Source: Lewinella sp. W8 (GTDB lineage: Bacteria; Bacteroidota; Bacteroidia; Chitinophagales; Saprospiraceae). Taken from it: 64,000 nucleotides of DNA. The translations under genes and the position numbers were made by a program. This document shows, piece by piece, positions 1 through 9,161 of the stretch; positions within the stretch are counted from its first letter, which is position 1; each line of letters begins with the position of its first letter. Below the pieces are notes generated by a model. The model was given only the letters and a program-made list of their open reading frames with translations. It had not been told where the DNA came from and searched no databases. The DNA is taken from positions 174,065 to 238,064 of the forward strand of contig NZ_SNAQ03000009.1 in the NCBI RefSeq assembly GCF_004375085.3, read 5' to 3'.

Positions 1-1140
1 ATTTTTTATGGTGTCAGGTGTAACAATGCCAATTTGTTCCCGAAGCTGTTGCATCCATAGTGCGGCAATCCCCGCTACGTGAGGAGTGGCCATACTCGTT
101 CCGCTAATCGATTCCATCCCGCCGCCAATCCAGGCGGATAGAATGTCTACTCCGGGGGCTGACAGGTTGGGCGATGTATTGGAAAATGGTGCCACGGTGA
201 AATTGGTCGAAGAGGAGCCGGTAGATCCGATGGCGCCAACGGAAAGTACTCCGGGAGCCGCAGCGGGGGGCGCTACGCCAATGACGTAATCATCGTTAAT
301 TTCTCTTTTGCTTTCGTTGCCCGCTGCCGCAACGATCAAGCTGCCGGCACCAACTCCCGCCATGGCAAAGCCGGCATTTGCCAGGGCCGCAAAGGCTTCT
401 ACGTTGGCCTGGTAGGTTTGGAGGGCACGGGAAGCAGCAAGATCTGCCGGCCAACCGTCAGCAATCATCCCCTCGACCGCCCCGGGAAGATCAAAGCCTA
501 GGGACATGGAAATAATGTCTGCACCATTCTGCATGGCCCATTGTATGGCCTGCACAAGCGCCAAACTGGATCCTCCACCATCCGAAGGAATTACTTTGGC
601 CACTAGTAGCTGATCAATATTGGGGGCTACTCCAAAGCGTGGTTGTCCTAGAATCCGTTGTCCGGCAATGGTGCCTGCGCAATGCGTACCGTGGCCATCC
701 AGGTCTTCGATGCCCTCATCGGTGAAGTCCTTTTTTAAGATATTCAGACCGTCAAAGGCTGGATGCTCAACAATACCGGTGTCGAGTACCGCTACTTTTA
801 CGCCACTGCCGTCAAATCGACTATTGGCGACGCCGGTGGCTTCAATCCCCCAGGTATTATCGCTAGCATCTGCCGTACTGACTCCACCGTTCGATCCATT
901 TGCTGGAAACGGCGGGACCAATCGGATGGAAAGATCTGGCAGCACCAATTGGTTTCTTTCGTTCGCGGCGGAAGTAGCTTCTCTAGGGTTGAGATTGGCG
1001 GTCTCAATGGAGGTAATGCTCCGGGTACTAGAAGAGGGACTGAAACCTCGGGTGCCTCCTCGCGTACCGCCGCGAGTCGTGCCAGTACCGCGGGTAGTTT
1101 CTTCTTTAAGGGTGATGATTAAATAAGGGTCGGTGCTCAT
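1..1140 (-). CDS. Subtilisin-like serine protease (S8 family), C-terminus beyond window
   Basis: Peptide-bond hydrolase of the subtilase family. The frame opens at the ATG at 1140 and stays open for 380 codons to the window edge, so the C-terminus is missing. The full triad is visible: Asp120 in AVLDTG, His150 in DGHGTHCAGT and Ser349 in SGTSMATPHVAG, with the oxyanion Asn275 in AAAGNES. There is no signal peptide. The N-terminus starts MSTDPYLIITLKEE and is followed by a short Thr/Arg/Gly-rich stretch at about residues 16-33, then a prodomain-like segment too short for a classic I9 inhibitor. The enzyme may therefore be cytoplasmic or exported by a route not visible here. It diverges from the next gene. 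The catalytic core makes the family assignment secure; the substrate is unknown. Confidence 0.93.
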   Translation of the reverse strand, partial: MSTDPYLIITLKEETTRGTGTTRGGTRGGTRGFSPSSSTRSITSIETANLNPREATSAANERNQLVLPDLSIRLVPPFPANGSNGGVSTADASDNTWGIEATGVANSRFDGSGVKVAVLDTGIVEHPAFDGLNILKKDFTDEGIEDLDGHGTHCAGTIAGQRILGQPRFGVAPNIDQLLVAKVIPSDGGGSSLALVQAIQWAMQNGADIISMSLGFDLPGAVEGMIADGWPADLAASRALQTYQANVEAFAALANAGFAMAGVGAGSLIVAAAGNESKREINDDYVIGVAPPAAAPGVLSVGAIGSTGSSSTNFTVAPFSNTSPNLSAPGVDILSAWIGGGMESISGTSMATPHVAGIAALWMQQLREQIGIVTPDTIKN

Positions 1141-1376
1141 GTTTAGTGTGGTGTTTTGATGATATAAGAATGCTGTGCGAGCTTACGATAGTGAAATTAA
1201 TGGCTTTGTAAAAAGGGGGGGATTAACTATCCAAAACGCAGTTTGGCAGCAGCATTAATGAAGTTAGAGAAATATATTTAATGAGGGGAATTTTTTCCCA
1301 GTTTGAATAAAAAAAAACAAGGAGAAGTACCTGCATCTAGTAATGGGTTCGCACAAAATCTGGTGTGGTTTTGATT

Positions 1377-1780
1377 GAAAAAAAACTAGTTCGTAGTCTA
1401 GTGATGGTAGGTTTAAAAATTGAAACTACCTACAATCGAGTAGGGTAAGGAGCCACCCAATAGTGACTCCTTATCCCTCTCACATTTACCCGACTAAGGA
1501 GGCGGGCCACCGTACGTACGGTTCTCGTATACGGAGGTTCATGAACCATGGAAAAGTTGTTCGTAATATTTGGTGAAAGACCGATAACCTCGCTGGGCTA
1601 AGCTGGCTTCGGTGACGGCTGCCGGGCATCCAACCAAGTAAGACTTAGGGAAAGTTCACTCGCAGAGCACCTGGAAGTAGCGTACATTGCGCCCCTTATC
1701 CTGTCTTCGGTGCCAAGATCAGCCCGCTACTGAAGTCAACTGAATGGCTAACGCAAGCGTCGGTGGGCGACGAACGTTTG
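1377..1780. other. Non-coding stretch rich in inverted repeats; possible structured RNA or group II intron remnant
   Basis: No gene fits here. Visible structure: a hairpin at 1406-1430 (arms GGTAGGTTT and AAACTACC, one bulge); a long stem at 1442-1478 (AGGGTAAGGAGCCAC against GTGACTCCTTATCCCT, one mismatch and one bulge); the string GTACGTACGGTTCT at 1512-1525; and the palindrome GGTTCATGAACC at 1536-1547. The 1512 string resembles the 3' strand of group II intron domain V, and the 1442 stem followed by TTTACCCGAC resembles a domain VI with a 3' end. However, the order is wrong for an intact intron, no 5' domain V strand was found, and there is no reverse transcriptase. The upstream bases 1141-1376 hold nothing recognisable. 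Confidence 0.25.
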
Positions 1781-1809
1781 GGTTGGCGCCCCCAAAAAAG
1801 CAAGGAAAT

Positions 1810-2151
1810 ATGTCCGATGAAATGAAACCCTGTCCCGAGTGTAATTCACCCTACGGTTACTCCCTGGGCAGTGGAGTATACGCTTGTCCTGAATGCGATT
1901 TTCAGTGGAATCCAGCCGAGCAGGCAGCAGCCGAAACGCCGAAAATTCTCGACGCCAACGGCAATGAACTGCACGATGGCGACTCCGTAATCGTCATCAA
2001 GAACCTTCCGGTGAAGGGCGCGCCAAAACCGATTAAAGCGGGAACCAAGGTTAAAAACATCCGGTTGGCAGAAGGCGACCACAACATCAGCTGTAAAATT
2101 GAAGGATTCGGGGCCATGGGATTAAAATCCGAGTTTGTGAGAAAAGCCTGA
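1810..2151 (+). CDS. yjdM: YjdM/PhnA-family zinc-ribbon protein
   Basis: Small soluble protein of 113 residues, matching the roughly 111-residue YjdM (formerly PhnA) family. The N-terminus holds a zinc ribbon with two CPEC pairs, Cys8/Cys11 and Cys26/Cys29, followed by the family's C-terminal KOW/SH3-like half with [13 protein letters not shown] and [14 protein letters not shown]. The biochemical role of the family is not settled: despite the old name it is not phosphonoacetate hydrolase. The start at 1810 is preferred over the in-frame ATG at 1744 because AAGGAA precedes it and the protein then begins exactly where family members do; the extra 22 codons would come from the structured non-coding stretch. 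It is a single gene with the lipoprotein gene about 130 bp downstream. Confidence 0.85.
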   Translation: MSDEMKPCPECNSPYGYSLGSGVYACPECDFQWNPAEQAAAETPKILDANGNELHDGDSVIVIKNLPVKGAPKPIKAGTKVKNIRLAEGDHNISCKIEGFGAMGLKSEFVRKA

Positions 2152-2282
2152 CTCCCGAAATTACGGACTCTCCTGAGCGTCGGCGCACCAGCTCAGTGAT
2201 CACTTGGTCCTCTCTCGGGAAGCGATTTTTGCTACTTTCTTTCGTCCCAGCAAGGCCGCGACAGTTCATAAACGCCCAAAAA

Positions 2283-2885
2283 ATGTCCTTTTCCCGATTT
2301 TTTCATCTCCTCCTCTTCTCCCTCTTCCTTCCGGCCTGTGAGCTCTTCGAGACCGGCGCCGATTCCATTCCCTGTCCAACCGTTGATCCGGTAAACCAAC
2401 TGCTGATCGACGCCGTACCCTACGAAGATGGTCAAGTGCTCACCTTCGACGCCTCGGACGGTACCAGCTTTTCGGCTACCGTCATGGAAACGTTCGGCGG
2501 GGCGAGCGAGCTAAGTTGTTACGAAACCCTCGATTTTGACTTCAGTGGCGCTAACGAGAACAACAACTTAAGCATCAGAATCGAGTTATGCGGTTGCAGT
2601 GACGTGCTGGATTTCAGGGTGGACATCATCGCCAACGGCGCTTCGCGGGTGAATAACATGTTTACTGAGTACACGGACGACGGAGCGATTACGGCGGGGA
2701 ATAACTCTTCCATGCGCGTCATCCCCGATACCGTAATTAACGGACGGCAGTACCACGATGTGCTCGTACAGAACTACGGTTTCCTCAATCCCGGAGTGAC
2801 CAATCTGGACAACAGTTATTACAATACCGAGGCGGGCTTTATCGGTCTCACCCTGCTGGAAGGTGAGGCGATCTGGTTGCGGTAG
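2283..2885 (+). CDS. Lipoprotein of unknown function
   Basis: A 200-residue predicted lipoprotein. A hydrophobic signal (MSFSRFFHLLLFSLFLPAC) ends in an LPA-Cys lipobox with Cys19 as the lipidation site. The start at 2283 is chosen because it places the lipobox normally; the longer in-frame start at 2196 would put 29 extra residues in front of it. The mature part is Asp/Asn-rich, with further cysteines in PCPTVD, LSCYE and CGCSD, and looks like a small secreted beta-rich protein. I do not recognise the family. The neighbouring cytochrome cluster begins 85 bp downstream, but nothing links the two functionally. Confidence 0.7.
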   Translation: MSFSRFFHLLLFSLFLPACELFETGADSIPCPTVDPVNQLLIDAVPYEDGQVLTFDASDGTSFSATVMETFGGASELSCYETLDFDFSGANENNNLSIRIELCGCSDVLDFRVDIIANGASRVNNMFTEYTDDGAITAGNNSSMRVIPDTVINGRQYHDVLVQNYGFLNPGVTNLDNSYYNTEAGFIGLTLLEGEAIWLR

Positions 2886-2970
2886 CAATTTGGGAGGCTT
2901 TACAGCCTTACCCACCACCCCACCCCATTCGCCGCCCCGAATTCTTTATTTTAGCCGGCAAAGCCAGATC

Positions 2971-5316
2971 ATGCCAAGACGCTTGCTGCCCGGTTACTCT
3001 TTTTTAGCACTGCTGCTGTGGAGCATCCTCCCCGGCTGTACCCCCGACGGCACGGCATCCGTGCCGGGCAATCCCCTGGCCACCAGCGAAGCCGCACCGT
3101 CCATCCCGGAGGTCATTTCCTTTAATTACCACGTCCGGCCCATTCTGTCGGATCGCTGCTACGCCTGCCACGGACCGGACCGGGCGAAGATCGAAGCCGG
3201 ACTCTCCCTGTCCCACGCCGCGGGGGCAACGCTGCCCCTGGGGGAGCAGCAGGATCACTTTGCCATCGTCCCGGGGGACGTCGCGGCCAGCACCCTGGTG
3301 GACCGGATTTACGCCACCGACCCCACCATCGTGATGCCCCCGCCCGAATCCAACCTGAGGCTGGAGGAGTACGAGAAGGCCATCCTGAAAAAATGGATCG
3401 AGCAGGGAGCGGCCTACGAAGACCACTGGTCTTTCCAGCCCCTCACCGACCCCGCGCTGCCCGCAGTAGCGGCAACTGATTTCGTCCGCAACGGGATTGA
3501 CCACTTCATCCTCTCCAAGATCGAAGCTGCGGGGCTTTCGCCCAGCCCGGAAGCCGAAAAGGAGCTCCTCATTCGTCGCCTGGCCTTTGACCTGACGGGG
3601 CTGCCGCCCAGTCCGGAAGAAATCGACCGCTTCCTGGGGGACACGGGCCCGGATGCCTACGCTCAACTCGTTGATCGGTACCTGAGCGGACCTGCCTACG
3701 CGGAAAACATGGCGGCTCAGTGGATGGACGTAGCGCGCTACGCCGACACCCACGGCTACCAGGACGACCTGGAGCGCGTGATGTGGCCCTGGCGTGACTG
3801 GGTGATTCACGCCTTCCGGGAGAACATGCCCTACGATCAGTTCGTCGGCTACCAACTCGCCGGTGACCTCCTGCCCGACGCCACCCTCGAACAGAAGATT
3901 GCCACCGGCTTCAACCGCAACCACAAAATCACCCAGGAAGGCGGGGTGATTCCCGAAGAATACCGGGTCGAATACGTCGCGGATCGTACCCAGACCTTTG
4001 GCAAAGCCTTCCTTGGCCTATCGGTCGAATGCGCCAAATGCCACGACCATAAGTACGATCCCATTTCTCAGGAAGATTTCTACAGTCTGTTCGCCTTCTT
4101 CAATAACGTTCCCGAGAAGGGCCTCATCGAAACCTACGGCGCGACGCCGGAACCCTTCATCACCCTGACCGCCCGGGAAATTGAGGAAAGGCTGCACTTC
4201 ATCAATAACCTGGACTCCGTGCCGCGCATCGAGTTGATGGTTATGGAAGAACAACCCACGCCGCGCACCACCTTCGTCCTGGGCCGGGGCGCTTACGACA
4301 ACCCGCAGCGGGCAGTCCGGCCGAACGTTCCGGCCAGCGTGCTTCCCTTCGGCGACCGCCCCGCCAACCGGCGGGGCCTCTCCGACTGGCTCTTCGACCC
4401 CGATAACCCCCTGACGGCCCGCGTCATGGTCAACCGCCTGTGGATGATGTGCTTCGGGCGGGGCATCGTCAGCACCCCCGATGATTTCGGGGCGCAGGGA
4501 GCGCTGCCCACCCACCCGGAACTGCTCGACCACTTGGCGAGTCGCTTCGTGGAGAGCGGCTGGGACATGAAGGCGATGCTGCGATACATCGTCAGCTCGG
4601 CCACCTACCGGCAATCGTCCCGAACGACGGCAGCCCAACGGGCCCGCGACCCCGAAAACATCCTCTACGCCCGGGGGGAGCGGAGACGGCTATCGGCGGA
4701 AAAAATCCGGGATCATTTCCTCGCCTCCAGCGGATTGCTGGTGCGGCAGGTCGGCGGCCCCAGCGTGAAGCCCTACCAGCCCGAGGGGCTGTGGCGGGAG
4801 GTCATCGGCGGCGGGGGTGGCAGCACGGCCCGCTACGAGATGGACCGGGGAGACAAGCAGTACCGGCGCTCACTGTACACCTTCTGGAAACGAACGGTGC
4901 CACCACCGGACATGATTACCTTCGACGCCAACACCCGGGATTTCTGCATGGTCAACCGCGAAACCACCTCCACCCCCCTGCAGGCGCTGGTGATGATGAA
5001 CAGTCCGCAGGTGATCGAAGCGGCCCGTAACTTGGCCTATCAGTCCATCGAGCGCCACGCTTCCGTGACGGACCGGATTACCTTTATGTACCTCGCGGCC
5101 ACCAGTCGGCATCCGGATCCGGCAACCCTGGACCGCCTCCAAGAATACTACCAGACGGAGCTGGCGGCGCTGGCCACCGACGAGGCGGAGGCGGTCGGCC
5201 TCCTGGAAACGGGCGATGCTCCCCAGCGGGATTTGCTCCCCGCCCCCGAAATGGCCGCCCACACCCTGGTGGCCATGGCCATTTACAACCTTGACGAATC
5301 CATCAGCCGATCCTGA
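2971..5316 (+). CDS. Planctomycete-type cytochrome c / DUF1549 / DUF1553 lipoprotein
   Basis: A 781-residue exported lipoprotein (lipobox ILPGC, Cys23) of the PSCyt1-DUF1549-DUF1553 family. Order: a c-type haem site Cys63-Tyr-Ala-Cys66-His67; DUF1549 from about residue 175, containing FDLTGLPPSPEEIDRF; a second CAKCH motif at 354-358; and DUF1553 from about residue 465 (LTARVMVNRLW). Many family members exceed 1,000 residues because of an inserted LamG or other carbohydrate-binding domain, which is absent here. Function is unproven; family members are usually discussed as electron-transfer partners in polymer breakdown. The start is set by the signal peptide; a frame extending to 2863 is rejected. 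TATTTTAG about 20 bp upstream could be a -7 box. First gene of a tight three-gene operon; the next start lies 2 bp beyond the stop. Confidence 0.88.
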   Translation: MPRRLLPGYSFLALLLWSILPGCTPDGTASVPGNPLATSEAAPSIPEVISFNYHVRPILSDRCYACHGPDRAKIEAGLSLSHAAGATLPLGEQQDHFAIVPGDVAASTLVDRIYATDPTIVMPPPESNLRLEEYEKAILKKWIEQGAAYEDHWSFQPLTDPALPAVAATDFVRNGIDHFILSKIEAAGLSPSPEAEKELLIRRLAFDLTGLPPSPEEIDRFLGDTGPDAYAQLVDRYLSGPAYAENMAAQWMDVARYADTHGYQDDLERVMWPWRDWVIHAFRENMPYDQFVGYQLAGDLLPDATLEQKIATGFNRNHKITQEGGVIPEEYRVEYVADRTQTFGKAFLGLSVECAKCHDHKYDPISQEDFYSLFAFFNNVPEKGLIETYGATPEPFITLTAREIEERLHFINNLDSVPRIELMVMEEQPTPRTTFVLGRGAYDNPQRAVRPNVPASVLPFGDRPANRRGLSDWLFDPDNPLTARVMVNRLWMMCFGRGIVSTPDDFGAQGALPTHPELLDHLASRFVESGWDMKAMLRYIVSSATYRQSSRTTAAQRARDPENILYARGERRRLSAEKIRDHFLASSGLLVRQVGGPSVKPYQPEGLWREVIGGGGGSTARYEMDRGDKQYRRSLYTFWKRTVPPPDMITFDANTRDFCMVNRETTSTPLQALVMMNSPQVIEAARNLAYQSIERHASVTDRITFMYLAATSRHPDPATLDRLQEYYQTELAALATDEAEAVGLLETGDAPQRDLLPAPEMAAHTLVAMAIYNLDESISRS

Positions 5317-5318
5317 TT

Positions 5319-6803
5319 ATGCACAAAGAATTCGGAACGAGAGCTTACCAGATGAATCGGCGTGCTTTTCTCGCCAAGAGCGCCCTCGGACTGGGCACCG
5401 CCGCCCTCGGCGGCTTGCTGGGGTGTACGCCTTCCGGACCGACGGATGACCCCGCCGCGGCCATGGCCCAACGCCTGAGCGGGGTGCTCTCCGAAGGGAA
5501 ACTGCACTTTGCCCCCAAGGCCCGCCGGGTGATTTACCTGTTCCAGAGCGGCGGCCCGTCCCAGCTGGAACTCTTTGACCACAAGCCCCTGCTCAATCAG
5601 CTGCGGGGGCAGGACCTCCCGGAAGCCATCCGGCGGGGGCAGCGGTTGACCGGCATGACCTCCGGACAGGATGCCTTCCCGCTCGTCGGCTCGCTCTATC
5701 CCTTTCGCCGCCACGGCGAAAGCGGAGCGGAACTCAGCGACCTGCTACCGCACACGGCCCGCGTAGTCGACGATCTCTGCATCATCAGATCCATGCACAC
5801 CGAGGCGATCAATCACGACCCCGCCATCACCTTCTTTCAGACCGGGTCCCAGCAATCCGGTCGCCCCAGCATCGGCTCCTGGCTGAGCTACGGCCTGGGC
5901 AGTATGAACGAAAACCTGCCCACCTTCACGGTACTGCTGTCGCGGGGCACGGGGCGCAAGTTCGGGCAGCCGCTCTACAGTCGCCTGTGGGGCAACGGCT
6001 TCCTGCATTCCCTGCACCAGGGCGTACAGTTTCGGGCGGCGAAGGATCCGGTCCTCTTTCTTCGGGACCCGGAGGGCATGGACCGGGCCGGACGCCGGAG
6101 AATGATCGATCTGGTCGCGGAACTGAACCACCGCCACGAGCAAGAATTCGGGGATCCGGAAATTTCGGGCCGCATCGCCCAGTACGAGATGGCCTACCGG
6201 ATGCAGACCTCCGTGCCGGAGATCATGGACACCAGCGGCGAACCGGACTACGTCTACAAAATGTACGGTCCCGAGTCCATGCAGGCCGGTACCTTCGCGG
6301 CCAATGCCCTGCTGGCCCGCCGACTCGCGGAGCGGGGCGTACGTTTCATTCAGCTCTACCACATGGGATGGGATCAGCACGACAACCTGCCGTCGGCAAT
6401 CAAAAACCAGGCGCGGGACGTGGACCAGGCCTCGGCGGCCCTCGTCATGGACCTCAAACAGCGCGGAATGCTGGAAGACACCCTGGTCATTTGGGGAGGG
6501 GAATTCGGGCGCACCAACTACTCCCAGGGCGTCCTGACCAATACGAACTACGGCCGTGATCACCATCCCCGTTGCTTCACCATCTGGATGGCCGGGGGCG
6601 GCATCAAGCCCGGCATCACCTACGGGAAAACGGACGAATACGGCTACAACATCCTGGAGAACCCGGTGCACGTCCACGATTTCCAGGCTACCCTGCTGCA
6701 CCAGCTGGGCATCGACCACGAAAAGTTCACCTACAAGTACCAGGGGCGCCGCTTCCGGCTGACCGACGTGAGCGGGGAGGTGATTCACGACATCCTGAGC
6801 TGA
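5319..6803 (+). CDS. DUF1501 (sulfatase-like fold) protein
   Basis: A 494-residue DUF1501 protein, the standard partner of DUF1549/DUF1553 proteins. The N-terminus has a twin-arginine-like signal (NRRAFLAKSALGLGTAALGG, followed by LLGC), consistent with export as a folded protein and possible lipidation. Family landmarks include LFQSGGPSQLELFDHKP near residue 75 and, further on, LVIWGGEFGRTNYSQG and GRDHHPRCFTIWMAGGG. The fold belongs to the alkaline phosphatase/sulfatase superfamily, but a normal sulfatase formylglycine motif is not evident, so enzymatic activity is uncertain. The ATG at 5352 would start directly before NRR and is an equally plausible start. It sits 2 bp after the upstream gene and 3 bp before the downstream one, so co-expression is very likely. 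Confidence 0.88.
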   Translation: MHKEFGTRAYQMNRRAFLAKSALGLGTAALGGLLGCTPSGPTDDPAAAMAQRLSGVLSEGKLHFAPKARRVIYLFQSGGPSQLELFDHKPLLNQLRGQDLPEAIRRGQRLTGMTSGQDAFPLVGSLYPFRRHGESGAELSDLLPHTARVVDDLCIIRSMHTEAINHDPAITFFQTGSQQSGRPSIGSWLSYGLGSMNENLPTFTVLLSRGTGRKFGQPLYSRLWGNGFLHSLHQGVQFRAAKDPVLFLRDPEGMDRAGRRRMIDLVAELNHRHEQEFGDPEISGRIAQYEMAYRMQTSVPEIMDTSGEPDYVYKMYGPESMQAGTFAANALLARRLAERGVRFIQLYHMGWDQHDNLPSAIKNQARDVDQASAALVMDLKQRGMLEDTLVIWGGEFGRTNYSQGVLTNTNYGRDHHPRCFTIWMAGGGIKPGITYGKTDEYGYNILENPVHVHDFQATLLHQLGIDHEKFTYKYQGRRFRLTDVSGEVIHDILS

Positions 6804-6806
6804 TTC

Positions 6807-8843
6807 ATGGACGCACTCCTCTACTTCGGTCGCTTCCACCCCCTGTTGCTGCACCTGCCCATCGGCATTCTGTTGTACGTCTATCTGCACTGGGGCTACG
6901 CGCAGTTGCTCGGACGAAAGCAGCGGCCACCCAACTTCAACTTTGCTCTTGGGGTAGGCCTGGCTACTTCTTTAGCCACCACCATCACAGGACTACTACT
7001 CGCCAACGGCGGCGGCTACGAAGGGGAGTTGTTGGAGCGACACAAGTATGCGGGCATTGCCGTCACCCTGGGCGTCCCGCTGGTCTGGTGGGCTTACCGT
7101 CGGTGGAAAAACCGCGGTGCTTTCGGCCTCCTCTTCACGGCCCTGATCGGACTGGTGGCGGTCACGGGCCACCTGGGCGGGAGCCTGACGCACGGAGAAG
7201 ATTTTCTGACCCGCCCCCTGCGAATTAGGGGCCAAACACTCCCCAAAAACCTGCAGGAGGCCCACGTCTTTGAGCAGTTGGTACTGCCCATCGTAGAACG
7301 GAAGTGCGTGAGCTGCCACAACCCCCAAAAAGCCAAGGGAGAACTGCTGCTGCACGATCTGAACGGCTGGCGCCGTGGCGGTGAAAACGGACAAATCCTC
7401 GTCGCCGGAATGGCGGAAGAGAGTCCGTTGATTCAGCGGATTTTCCTGCCCAAAGGCGACGAACAACACATGCCGCCCAGCGGGAAATTGCAGCTGACGG
7501 TCAACGAGAAAAACTTCCTGCGCTGGTGGGTGGACAGCATGGATGGCTACGAAGCCCGGCTGGAAAGCCTGGCGCAAACGCCCGCCGTAGCCGCCTACCT
7601 GGACGAGCTGCGGGCCAGTAATGCCCCCCAGATTGATGCCCCTAGCCCGCGGGAGATCCAACGCTTGCGGCAAGGCGGATTCCTGGTGGAAAAGTTGAGC
7701 GCCAACGCGCCCTGGATTGCGGTAGCGGTAGCGGAGCCCGACAGCTTCTCTACCGATGCCCTGAGCGTTTTACGCCGCGTGGGGCCAGCCATCCGGGAAC
7801 TGAATCTGGCGAAGACCGGACTGGAGAAGGAACGCCTGCACGTTCTGGGAAAGCTGCCCCATTTGCAACGCCTCGACTTGAGCCATACCGCCGTATCCGC
7901 TGCTAGCCTAACGGGACTGGCTGGCCTGGAAAATCTGGCGGTGCTGAATCTGGTGGGCACCCGGGTGGACACCTCCATTTTTACCACCCTCCGGCAACTG
8001 CCCCGGCTGGAAAAACTCTACGTTTGGCGGACGCCCCTGGAGCAAATCAAGGGGGCTTTCTGGGAGCAACATTTTCCGGGTCTGGAGGTCATCGGTGGCG
8101 TCGACGTCGCCCAGTTTGGTCGTCCGAAGCTGGTGGCGCCGCTCATCGTGGCCGAAGCGGAACTTTTCGTGGATTCCCTGCTCATCGAGCTGGAGACCAA
8201 GGCGCCGCGGGGAGAGATTCGGTACACCCTGGACGGCAGTACGCCGGGGGAAGATTCCCCCGTCTACACCGGTCCCTTTCACCTGCGGGCGACCAGTGAA
8301 GTGCGGGCCGTGTTGGCCATGGACGGCTGGGAAGACAGCGATCCGGTGAGCAAAGTATTTATGAAGTCCGGCGTTCCAGTGGCGCGGATCGATCTGGCCA
8401 CGGCGCCCAACGAAAAGTACCGGGCCGAAGGCGGGGCCACCCTCGCCGACCTTGAAAAGGGGAGCACCGACTTTAGCGACGGTAAATGGCTGGGTTTTGA
8501 GGGCAAGGACCTCCGACTTACCGCGGACCTGGGCGCCGTGCACGAAATCAGCGGCGTGACGATCGGGGCCCTGAATGCCCCGGGGGCCTACATCCATCTG
8601 CCCCTTTCCATATCCGTGGCGAGTTCGGTGGACGGCGATACCTTCACGCCCCTTCAACGGCGACAGTACCCCGCAGCCACCGAATTAACCGAGCCCGGAG
8701 TGCGGAATTACCTGTTGTCCGGCACTCCCCGCGCGGCCCGGTTCCTGCGCATTGAGGTGGAAAGTCAGCGCGTGAATCCGCCGTGGCATCCGGCTCCCGG
8801 TGCTAACTGCTGGCTGTTCGTGGACGAGGTGCTGGTGGAGTAA
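6807..8843 (+). CDS. Membrane-anchored DUF2231 / cytochrome c / leucine-rich-repeat protein
   Basis: A 678-residue multidomain protein, last gene of the cytochrome cluster. Order: a DUF2231-type membrane region with about four hydrophobic helices (residues 1-135, FHPLLLHLPIGILL at the start); a PSCyt1-like haem site Cys167-Val-Ser-Cys170-His171; leucine-rich-repeat-like segments at about 300-420 (LPHLQRLDLSHTAVSAASL and similar); a chitobiase-C-like motif near 470 (IRYTLDGSTPGEDSPVYTG); and a C-terminal discoidin-like region ending WLFVDEVLVE. The make-up suggests an inner-membrane electron carrier with an extracytoplasmic binding face. With its two upstream partners it probably forms one functional module. 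The substrate is unknown. Confidence 0.83.
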   Translation: MDALLYFGRFHPLLLHLPIGILLYVYLHWGYAQLLGRKQRPPNFNFALGVGLATSLATTITGLLLANGGGYEGELLERHKYAGIAVTLGVPLVWWAYRRWKNRGAFGLLFTALIGLVAVTGHLGGSLTHGEDFLTRPLRIRGQTLPKNLQEAHVFEQLVLPIVERKCVSCHNPQKAKGELLLHDLNGWRRGGENGQILVAGMAEESPLIQRIFLPKGDEQHMPPSGKLQLTVNEKNFLRWWVDSMDGYEARLESLAQTPAVAAYLDELRASNAPQIDAPSPREIQRLRQGGFLVEKLSANAPWIAVAVAEPDSFSTDALSVLRRVGPAIRELNLAKTGLEKERLHVLGKLPHLQRLDLSHTAVSAASLTGLAGLENLAVLNLVGTRVDTSIFTTLRQLPRLEKLYVWRTPLEQIKGAFWEQHFPGLEVIGGVDVAQFGRPKLVAPLIVAEAELFVDSLLIELETKAPRGEIRYTLDGSTPGEDSPVYTGPFHLRATSEVRAVLAMDGWEDSDPVSKVFMKSGVPVARIDLATAPNEKYRAEGGATLADLEKGSTDFSDGKWLGFEGKDLRLTADLGAVHEISGVTIGALNAPGAYIHLPLSISVASSVDGDTFTPLQRRQYPAATELTEPGVRNYLLSGTPRAARFLRIEVESQRVNPPWHPAPGANCWLFVDEVLVE

Positions 8844-8864
8844 ATAGACGAGAAAAGATTGATG

Positions 8865-8955
8865 TTGGGCGCGGAGCGTGAAGCGAAGCGGAATACTCGG
8901 CTCAGCCGGTACAGGTGCAGTGGAACGAAATCCTCGTGTTCAACCGGGGGGCCAG
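8865..8955 (+). repeat. Repeat A, copy 1
   Basis: Copy of the GC-rich dispersed repeat. It holds GGAGCGTGAAGCG, then CTCGGCTCAGCCGG, then GGTGCAGTGGAACG and AATCCTCGTG. Parts are shared with copies at 19634, 40563, 47443 and 48205. The rest of the 318-bp gap to the next gene holds no recognisable gene. Confidence 0.7.
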
Positions 8956-9161
8956 GCTCTTCCCCGAAGGCCAGGAAATTCGGATACGCAGGCTACGGAA
9001 TTCCCTTGGCTTATGGATGATTTCGGGCGACGCTTCACCGGGGCACAGCACAACTTTAACCGGACCCACGACGTTTCCGCAAGGTTAATTCAATGTTAAC
9101 TCAGTGTAAATTATTCGGGAAATTCGTACTTTAAGCGTTTCCCTACCAAATAGACGCAGTC

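Noticed and set aside
1744..1809. N-terminal extension of the YjdM-like protein
   Set aside because: The extra residues lie in the structured non-coding region and are absent from the family; a good ribosome site precedes 1810.
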